Source of the DNA: Symbiodinium natans
Taxonomy: Eukaryota; Sar; Dinophyceae; Suessiales; Symbiodiniaceae
Assembly: GCA_905221605.1 (NCBI GenBank)
Contig: CAJNDS010002439.1
Coordinates: 87,001 to 151,000, forward strand
Direction of reading: 5' to 3'
Length of the DNA: 64,000 nt
In this document: one piece after another, positions 1 to 9,800 of the stretch
How positions within the stretch are numbered: the first letter of the stretch is position 1
Layout of the letters: every line of letters starts with the position of its first letter
The notes under the pieces: generated by a model
The model's input: the letters and a program-made list of their open reading frames with translations, nothing else
Database searches by the model: none
Told to the model about the DNA's origin: nothing
Translations under genes and position numbers: made by a program

Positions 1-244
1 CCGCATAGTCTGGGAAAGTCATTGCTTGTAAAAAAAGGCCACCTAGAAGGCCTGGTGCAGGTGCGAACTCCGAAACCCACAGGCAGTGAGCTACAAAATC
101 CTTGACAACTTGAGCCAAAGCCAAGCGCACCTAGGCCCGTGCCACGGCCTGCATGCCAAAGTGTGAACGGACGTACTGATTACCTACGCCTCCACGTACT
201 CTGCTTGGACGTGAAGAGATTCTCCCTTCTCTCTCTTTTTTTGG

Positions 245-899
245 TTGAAGGATCATGACGTATATCCTGGTCCGACCGAGCCATGAGCCGGTTCATCTCC
301 ATCAGGTTGTGGGCGCGACTTCCGCCCTCACCTCTGCTCTGGCGTGCCTGGCATGATGCCAAGAGGTAGCTTTTCGCCTGCAAGCCTGGAGGCTCGCATT
401 GTCTATACTCCCCCCTAGAACCGTAATAAAAATGCTATACTTAATATCCTCTTGGGTTTTGTATAATCAAAAACAAAATATAATTCCCAAGGGGGACATA
501 GTTGTGTTCGCACGAGCTTTGAGGCTCAGGACAGCACTCCGTCTCCTACTGTTTTGCGTGAAGTGTCACTGCAAGAAGTGCAAAGCCACTCGCGGCGGCC
601 TCCTTCACCAACTGCAGAAGCAGCGACTTGGACATCTCAGTTGTCGTGTCAGAGAAGTGTCCGGCACGGATGACCTGGAGTGGTCCCTCAGCCTCACCCC
701 CAGTCTTCCTCAGCCTTGCCTCCTCGGCCCATCATGCATATCATGTTGCAGACCCTTTGCTCTTTGCATCAAGACATGGGACCCTTTGTAAACTGCAAAA
801 AACCAAAGTTTAAAGGGCCTTCTTCTCCATATCCAGCTTCTTGGAGCTTCGCTCCAGGAGTCCCCGGTCCATGGCCGTGGGGGTCATGAGGCGCACGGC
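245..899 (-). CDS. SNF2: SNF2 C-terminal exons after motif VI (SnAC-like)
   Basis: Exon 819-899 encodes 27 codons, [20 protein letters not shown] then KLDMEKK, matching the RLxTxxSVEExIL..A..KLxxD segment after motif VI. A GC-AG intron joins it to [20 protein letters not shown] (starting at 674), giving KLDMEKK|VIRAGHF like KVIQAGxF in Brahma proteins. A further exon near 245-355 carries [18 protein letters not shown], resembling the LLARSEEE motif of the SnAC region, which couples ATP hydrolysis to remodelling in yeast Snf2. The SnAC assignment is inference from position and this short motif. Coding may continue below position 180 (RLALAQVVKDFVAH). Confidence 0.78.
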
Positions 900-3800
900 C
901 TCTTTGTCTCCCACTTGGGCTTGACCACAAGACAAAGACAGCTGACAGCACTCTCAAAATACAAAAGCCCAGCAAGTTGCAAACCCAAGCAGGCTTTAAG
1001 GCACTGAATCCTATGTAAACCCTAAACCCTGAACCATACCTGCACCGTACATACACTGCAGCGAGAAACGAGCACAGGCCGTGTCTGGCCGATCCGATGG
1101 GCACGATCACAAGCTTGCAGGTCCTGGGTGCGAAGCAGTGGTCGCTGCGGTCGCTTGGATGTCCAGGGTTTGTGTACTCGTATGTTGTTGATATGAGTAT
1201 TGCCAATAATAGGGTTTAGGGTTTAGGGTTTAGGCTGTACCAACATACTATCACATTGGTATACGAGCATGCTTTGGGGCCAGGCAAGGTCGTCAAGTAA
1301 ATCGTAGGCCTCGTAGGCCACGTGTTTGTTTTGCAAGGGGCCCCACGAACCCTAAACCCTCAACCCTCAACCCTAACACCTAAAACCTAAAACCTAGACC
1401 CTATAAACCCTAAACCCATGGCCAGTGCGACCAGGCTCGGACTGCGGATTCCAGTCGCTGTCAAAGAGGATCACCGTGTCGGCGGGTTGAAGGTTCCTCA
1501 AGCAGGCAGGAGATGGGGCCACCTATGAAGCGAGTTGAATTGTGGAGGCTAAATATCTCAACCTCACTTCTCCGAACTTCGTTCTCGGGTCCCTACAAGT
1601 AGTTGAAAAACTCAGCACTATTCCTTCTGTAAGACAGTATCAAACTGTCACGGCGCACGGGCTTGCACCTTAAGGACCTCAGGACTCTTCACTCCAAATT
1701 CACAGCACCGATGCAGGAGTCACCGACTTTCCGCAACCCACCCTGCCAAAACCACACCCTCAAGAGCAAGTGCTTGCTTGGAGGTTCATGGGTACTTAGA
1801 ACCTCAATTCTACGTCTACTTATCACCAACTTAGAGGACCTGGGGTGCTTATAAGTACAGATACAGTTGGGGTCATACATACCCTGAACCTCCAAGTGTT
1901 GGCCATGCCTGCCCTGAAAGGTGAAATATCAATTGCAGATGGGTGCTCTTCTGGCTTCGGGTTCTCCTTGCTTTCATCGAGCCCCGCATGCACGACTTCT
2001 AGGCCCCCCCCCCCCCCAATTACAGCAAGAGCCCCCTAGATTGCAGCCGCAGTCTCAGACCCAGCCCGCCAGCTTTGGTGGTCAGCAACATCACAGAAAT
2101 CGAGCCGTCGCTTCTGAAACTGCTGATGGCTGCCGCGCGCTTCTTCGCCACGGTGGACCCATCGATGCGCGAGAAGCCAAGGCCTCAATTGGAGAAGCCA
2201 TTAGCAGTATTCTAGTAACAGAATCATAATACTTCTTTATGAAGAATGATACCAACAGTAGTAACGTGCAAGAATACAGTACTATCACAATACATTTCAA
2301 GAACAAACAATACGGTAACGTACGCACACAAACACACCCCATACAAATTGTGTTAATCTGTAGGATAGCATGTCAATATAAAAAATATACTGGGCTCCGA
2401 ACATACTCATTTACTGTTTAAAACAAGAAACCTGATGTAACACAGCAGTAGCTACCAATATACCAAGCAGCATGCTATCATACAAATGAACTCATGTGCG
2501 ATAACTATTCTACCAACAGTTTGTCAGATAAGAATTTCGCAATTATCAACAGTTTCTGCCATATTGCAATATTTTGCAGCCATATGATGAAAGGAAACAA
2601 TATGAACATCACTTGACAAACCTATAAGTCAACAATGTACAAATGTATTAATTTCTGACAGTATTGTACAACCATATACAACAGGGAGAAACTGATGGTA
2701 TAATAACATGATCATACAGTGATGAAACAAGATAAGAGTATGCTAATCTAGCTATATACTAATACAACATAGCAGTACAAATACTATCACAACAAATGCA
2801 ATAATACCATATCATAAAGAGACAAGAGTATACTAACATAAGATCACAAGAATATTAAGAGTATACCTCACTGGATTCTGCACAAGTGAATCTCACGATG
2901 CCCGGAGCAAACCCCTACAGGCCTGGTCCACGCAATGTGCACGCGGATGATGCTTCGGGAGAGAATGCGGCATTGGTCTGCTCACTCTTAGTGACTTAGT
3001 GGTAATTAGCGGAGTTCCATGCTCATGGTCAAGGGGTCTTCAGGTGATGACCGAACCTGATCCATACCATTGCCCTGCCCCTACGTGGCCAGGAAGCCCA
3101 AGTGATCCAGTAAGCGTTGAAGCAAATCAAGGGATGTCCGCATCTGCGCGAAGATCAGAATCTTGTGGCCCAACTTGACCAGCCTGTGCCAAGGCGCATT
3201 TCCATCGTGATCGCACGGCTTGGTGGAGTGGCCAGGAGGTGGCAGGAGGGTCCGCTCAGCTTACGGCTCTCGGGCTTGGCTACCTCTCACCATTCCTACC
3301 AATGGCTTAACTTAAGTAACTAGTAACAGTAACATCAAATATGTTGCTACCTTCCTTTTAGTACGGTTGGCACGGCTGTAGTTTCTGCTAGGAACTACAC
3401 TGAGCAAACGTGGTCAAAAAGGCTCTTCGACATGTTCCGCCTTGGGAGGAACCGGTCCAAGAACTCAAACTTGCCCGATGCACGGATGAGCTCCTCCAAT
3501 TGATCGGGCTCAAGCGCGAGCAGCGGATTCAAGAGATGTCTGAAGATGTCTGGAGGTTGTGGACAGGAAATCAGAGATGTTCATTCAGTGTTACCCTAAA
3601 CCCTAAACCTAAACCCTAAACCCGAAAAGCCCTGGTCTCCTGCACAGGCTGACCAGACGCGGCCTTCTTGCCTTACGTACAGGGAAGGTGGTGAAGGCTC
3701 GTGTGAGCGGGTGAAATCAACATTGCATCTCACCTATACTCCCCTCAGAACCTTAATAAACATAATATTGTTGATATCCCCTTGGGTTTTTATATGAACA

Positions 3801-6800
3801 AAAATGGAACATAATTCCCAAGGGGAAATAATCACCGTCCGGATGCAGCTGGGTATCATTTTCAAACAACAAGGGCACTGAGGCTTCCATTTTCAGGATG
3901 AGTCACTTAAGGCAAGCTGGTTGAAGAGCAATAAGCAGGTGACGTGCCGAGCATGTGTATCTGTTTTCCCCGCATACAAACCTTTGCCCGACGTGATCTG
4001 TCCACATCTCTCCCCTGGGGCTCCAGCCAAATGACATTTCACAAGGCTGATCGACATGAGCCAACCGGAAGCTGACCCTGACTGATGTCCTAGATCCCTT
4101 CCCCCTTCTTTGTAATATTTCAACCTTTTAACTCAGATTCACTAACGCAGGGGTCGGGGTATCTTCATATTAGGGGCAACGGGATTCGTAAGGGCCGGGT
4201 CCTGTTTGAGAATCCAGATTGCGTGTACATGGCAGTCTGGAAAACCATAAGCCCAAGCCGTTAAGCAAGGTGCAACGCGGGAATCCTTCAATCCTACATT
4301 GTACGTAACCCTTCATTACGCAACTCTGTGTCCAGCCATGTGGCTCAGGTAGTGGAAGGGATGATTCACGGCCTTTCGCAAGGCCATTCCCGACATTGCG
4401 TTGGCAGACACGCCGCCCGAACTCAACTTTGCCTGACCTGCAGCCACAGCAAGCCGAACATCTCACCAGCACATGGTGTAGGTCACAAGCATGCACATGC
4501 TGTCGGGTGCTCTTGCCGACTGTTGCAGATGCAAACCTGGTCCAGAGTTGAGCCTGGGATTATGTCACATCGGAAGTTCATCACCAGCCACCAGCACACT
4601 CCAGTATGTTGTGAAGCGACGCACGTTCGTTTCCGAGATCATGGGAGCGCCATAGAGTCAGTTAGAACATCTGTGACTTCGTGATGGCCTGCAACACGCT
4701 GAATTGTGCGGAGGCCCTTCCGATATAGCACCTGCGCATGTTCACAAGGCCAAGGGTGAGTGCATGAGCGCAAAGCAACTGCTCGCCGCTGCCCTGGGCA
4801 ATGCAATCGCTGCAGTTCCAAGCCTTCTGCCAAGACGACAGTGGAACCCAAATCACTGCTTCTGTCTTTGGTGGAAGATCCTTGGCTGTGCAGGGGTGCA
4901 GCTCTGCCCAGCCCCAGTTTGCGCGAGCGGCGGGAGTTTGTGGAATAACATTCATGCTGGCATGGGCCGAAGGCAACCCCTCGTGCGTCCCAAAGTGAGA
5001 ACCACTCAGATGAGCCTCGGTGAGGACCTGCTCCTTGGTTCTCCTGAGGAGGAAAGGACGCAGCACCTTGTGCAGCCGCTGGATGATGAGCAGCTCCTCC
5101 TTCAGGTGCATGGACATTCTAGGAAGCCTGCCTGTGGCCTCAGCCTCTGGGTCCAGCGGGTTCTCCTGAAGCCTCAAAGCCTCAAGCTTTGCTAGCTTCA
5201 ATCTTAGACGAGTACTGGGCACGTGCAATATTGCGATTTTGGGGCCAGAGCTACTGATGTTTGGGGGCTTGAGTGAGGGGCTATGCCTCTTGCATGTCAC
5301 ACTAGAAGCAATCGTTAGACCCCGGTGCTTCTACGGACAGGCGGGCATGGGCCAACGCACCCCAAACCTGACGCCTTGGGTGCACGGAAATCATGATGAC
5401 CATCCCACTCTGCCCTCCTCTTTGCCCTAGAACACCCCAGAGTCACCAAGTAGCAGAACCTGCTTGCTCGAAGATGCCTACAGCTGGCTTCTTGGTAGCT
5501 TCACACCCTGTCGCAGCCACGCCTCCTCCGAAAGCAACTGGCGTACCTCGGCCTCCTCCTGAGCACCCAGGCGAACCTGAAGCCCACACGGAAGCTCATG
5601 GCTGCTATGGAGTTTGGCAATACAGTCATACTGATATAGAAATATAAACATGCAAGAGTAGAAAAATATAGCAAGATATTGAACAAATGATATAGCAATG
5701 TTCTGCAGGTCTGTGGGGCCGGTTGGAAAACATCCCGGAGCGTCTTGGCATCAAGATGCCGTGACTGCAGCTAGCTCACCAGAACTCCAGAACCACCAAA
5801 GAAGTAGAAAGGCCGTGGGAATGTCGACGGCCGCAGCAATCGACTACCAGGACAACTACTGCGACTGTCCGACTACGGCTGCATGATTTCGACGTCTTCT
5901 CTGATCAGCACCTTCTGAAGAACTATCTTAAACCCTAAACCCAAAACCCTTACTAAATACTAAACCCTAAACCCTGAACCCTGAACCCTGAATCCTGAAC
6001 TGGTGACACAGCACCATAGCAGCCCAAGCTGCTGATGGAGGGGCCGGCAAGGCAAACCACTGCTCAAAGTTCTCCAGAGAGTTGAAGGCGGAGGGGGCCA
6101 CGAACGACAGGAGGCTCCAAAGCTCTCCTAGAATCGGGTTTAGGGTTTAGGGTTTGGGGTTTAGGGTTTAGGGTTGAAGTGCTGGTCATGAGGCACAGAA
6201 CGTAGCTCAGCTACGCCTCTCAGATGTAGCGTGAAGCGATTACTTTGGAAAAGATGCCGTTTACAAGGGGTCTCAGACCAATAGAATACAATTCGAGTAC
6301 AAATGCGGTTGTAGTTTGCGGCGCCGTCCCAATTTGGCCCCCAATCCAATCTTGAAGTGCCGGCCAGGGTCGCAAAGAATTCTGGATGGGAGTGCCAGTC
6401 AAAAGCAAGCGATGCTGGCATGGCAAGCGCCTGACACATGAAATCCCTCGCAAATCACATACTGCAACGTTGCATAGTCGTTGGCAATGCACTTCTCAAA
6501 TGATGATGTCACCATAGGAAGTCCTGTTACGATGTAGAAACAGCATTTCTTCATCGTTGGTGCTGTCACTAATGTCAGTATTGTCATTCTTGCAACTTTT
6601 GTTGTCATTTTGATTACACCATCATTCTTCTTACTAATACTGCCCGAAATCCTAAACCCTAAACCCTAAACCCTAAACCCTAAACCCTAAACCCTAAGCC
6701 TTATTACTTGATAGCTGTTCACATCAGCTCGCGTCAGCTCCTCCCGCTCTGAACCTTCCCCGATGCCGAAGCTGCTAGACTGCTGGACACACTCTGTGAA

Positions 6801-9800
6801 GGTTTAGGGTTTAGGGTTTAGGGTTTAGGGTTTAGGGTTTAGGGTTTAGGGTTTAGGGTTTAGGGTTTAGGGTTTTTTTTTGCCACCCGCCTAGCAGGTT
6901 TAGGGTTTACAGTAGGGTTTAGGGTTTAGAGCTGCCCCGCAGGTAGCCCTTGTAGGGTTTAGGTTCTTTTTAGGGCTCAAAGATGCTGAATGTCATATCG
7001 GCCCATCATGTCGGCACACAATCCAGGAGCCCACGCCAAAACGCGAAAGCTTGATTTCACCAATAAAGAAATGGCATGCGCCTCACCGCTTGGCTGCTCC
7101 GGGCATGGAAGTTCTTGATTCCTTGGGCAAGAAAAAGACTTACTGGGGCGATGCGCAGAATTTACAAACGATGCACAGATCCACGCTCGAAGCTGCACAA
7201 GCATGCCTGTGTCCACAGTGGGCCAAGGCACGGTGCCCCTCATCCACTACCACGCAGTGCCAAGGGTGATGGCCCAAGAACGCAAAACGATTTGCCACCG
7301 TCTCGTAGGTCGTGATCACCAGGTTGATGGCGTGATGTCGGTCTGGCGAGATGACAGCTTTCTCCACGGCTGAGAGGCTCTTTTCGCTGCCGCGATAGAC
7401 CAGGTAGCGAAAACCTTGCTAAGCAGCAAGTCAAGAATTCTGGATTTTGCCGTTCTGGGAAGGCGAGAGATAGCGAGCAGAATGATTCTTAGAGCATCAT
7501 TTTTAATCTTCTAGTTTTCACATCTCTCGTAATTTGAAATTCTGGTGCCAGGCAGTGGCATGCAACTGGAGGCGTCTCTTTTGAAGGCAGGCAAATCTGA
7601 GGCGACGACTTGGGACCCACTGCATGATCTCGTCAACCCAGTTTTGCAAGGTACTCAGTGGAGCAATCACCAAGTGCGTTCCTGGAAGGGGCTTCTGGTT
7701 TCTGCCCATCACACATTGACATGGAAAGGGGGTGGATGACCGATGAAGCTGTTTGCAGTCCTGGTTGATTCCGGCTCTCGGCCAGAAAGGCCAGCAGCGC
7801 TAGAGTTTGGACCTCGGACAAGGGGTGGCCGTGAGTTTCCCTGATGGTTCGATGAGCACCCCAGCCTGCCCATCCATCTCGTGCCCCTCAGACTCTAGAC
7901 ATCAAAACGCACACAAACGCTCGAAGTACGTAGTCCTGAACCCCCAATCTTCAGCAAGAAGCCAAGATCCCTAAACCCTAAACCCTAAACCCTCAACGAG
8001 ACGTTCGTGCAACAGCGGCCGTCTTTCCCAGGCCCATGTCATCAGCGAGGATGCCGCTCAAACGATGGTCCACCAACCTCCCCATGGTGCATCATCTTGC
8101 GGCGGCATGCGACCGGTTTAGGGTTTAGGGTTTAGGGTTTGGGGTTTAGGGTTTAGGGTTTAGGGTTTAGGGTTAGTTTAAAACCCTCATGGCCGACGAA
8201 AGCAAGTACTGCCAAAAAAGGTCTTCTGGCTTTAGCTCTGGCATCTTCCTTCCTGCCTGATGTGCATGTGGAGAAACGGCAAGCACTTTGTGGCACTTAA
8301 GACGGCCTCTATACCATGCCTTTCTTCCCGCTATATCCTTCAAATAAAGAACCCTTGTACTTAAAAGGACCCTTATGCTTAAACCCCTATACCCTTTAAA
8401 CTTTAAATTTAAGGACCTTCTGCTTCAACCCTCATATCTACCCTTATATTCCTTTAAATAAAGAACCCCTGTACTGAAAAGAACCCTAAACCCTAAACCC
8501 TAAACCCTAAACCCTAAACCCTAAACCCCCTTATGCTTAAACCCTCAGCCTGGCCAGCCAGCGCAGGCCCGCGAGCTGATGGGGCATCAGCTGCCCGTGC
8601 CTCATCAGAAACTCAGCTCAGCAGCGCGCAACATCCTGAACAGAAAAGGGCTCAGGGTTTAGGGTTTAGGGTTCAGGGTTTAGGGTTTAGGGTAAATATG
8701 AACATACCCTAACAAGCATATGGCAGCCCAGCAGGGAAGCAGAAGTACTGCGTACTGTGCAACCACTGGGTGATGAACGCAGAGTGCACCGAATACACCG
8801 GACAGTGCAAATCCCCGGCCGTACCGAAACTTGCCGGTGTCCAAGTCGCTGCAATGATCGGGGCTGCCCGACTTTCTCGTCCAGCCTGGGCTGACTTTGG
8901 TCCCTTGTTGCATCCGGGCTCCAAAGTCCCTTTGACCCTAAACCCTAAACCTTTTTCTTTTTCTCCAACAAGCCACGTACAGCAGCAGCCCTAGACCCCA
9001 ATCCCTGAACCCTCAACCCGGATCCGCTCACCACTACCCAGAGCGCCTTGGAGAGAGCGGCCCGATCTCGGCCATGATGCGGTTCGTTTCCTCCAGGACC
9101 TCCTGCATCCGCTTGTCCTGCGCTCTTTAAGGCACTCTTGGTAGATGTCAAGTGGACATTCCTGGCACATGTGCAACGTGAGCACAACTGCAGCCTGATG
9201 GAAGCTATGCTATGCGCTCTCCTCCCATATCTCGTCAAAGGATTTGTCATGCAGTAGAGTGGGGCATTGGCATTGGGACCTAAACTCTAAACCCTAAACC
9301 CTAAACCCTAAACCACGAGAGGCCACAGTCGGACGTTGTTCAACCCGTCCTTCGTCTCCGACAGCAAGGCTTCGTATTGCTCCACCTCGTGTTTTGCATG
9401 GGACTCTGCCTTGGACCCCTGAGGCGGTACCCTTGGGTTCGGGGGCCCTTTTTGAGGATCCTTTGAGGGAATAGAAGGGCCATATTAGGTTCGGGGGCCC
9501 TTTTTCAGGATCCTTTAAGGGAATGTAAGGGCCGTATTAGGAGCTTGTTGAGGGAAACCTCTTAGGGTACAGCCTTCGGGGGTACGAGTCTTAACCCCTT
9601 GGGAGTTTCTTTGGCATGAGCCGTCACGAAGAGCAAAGCTCAATGGCGACAACGAGTTCCTGGCCTCAAGTAGGGTTCAGAATTTATCAAAATTTAGGGT
9701 TCGGAGTTTAGGGTTTTTGTGTGGGTTTAGGGTTTGGGGATGTTTCGGGTTTAGGGTTTGGGATTTAAGGTTTAGGGCGGCTTCTGAAACTTATGCCGAT

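Noticed and set aside
109-123. Third spliced-leader-like match (TTTGGCTCAAG on the minus strand)
   Set aside because: Eleven bases only, and the same bases are part of a plausible coding frame (LALAQVVKDF) continuing the SNF2 gene.
6653-6871. Chromosome end or telomere cap
   Set aside because: Arrays are short, in both orientations, and lie between exons of a continuous gene, so they are interstitial.
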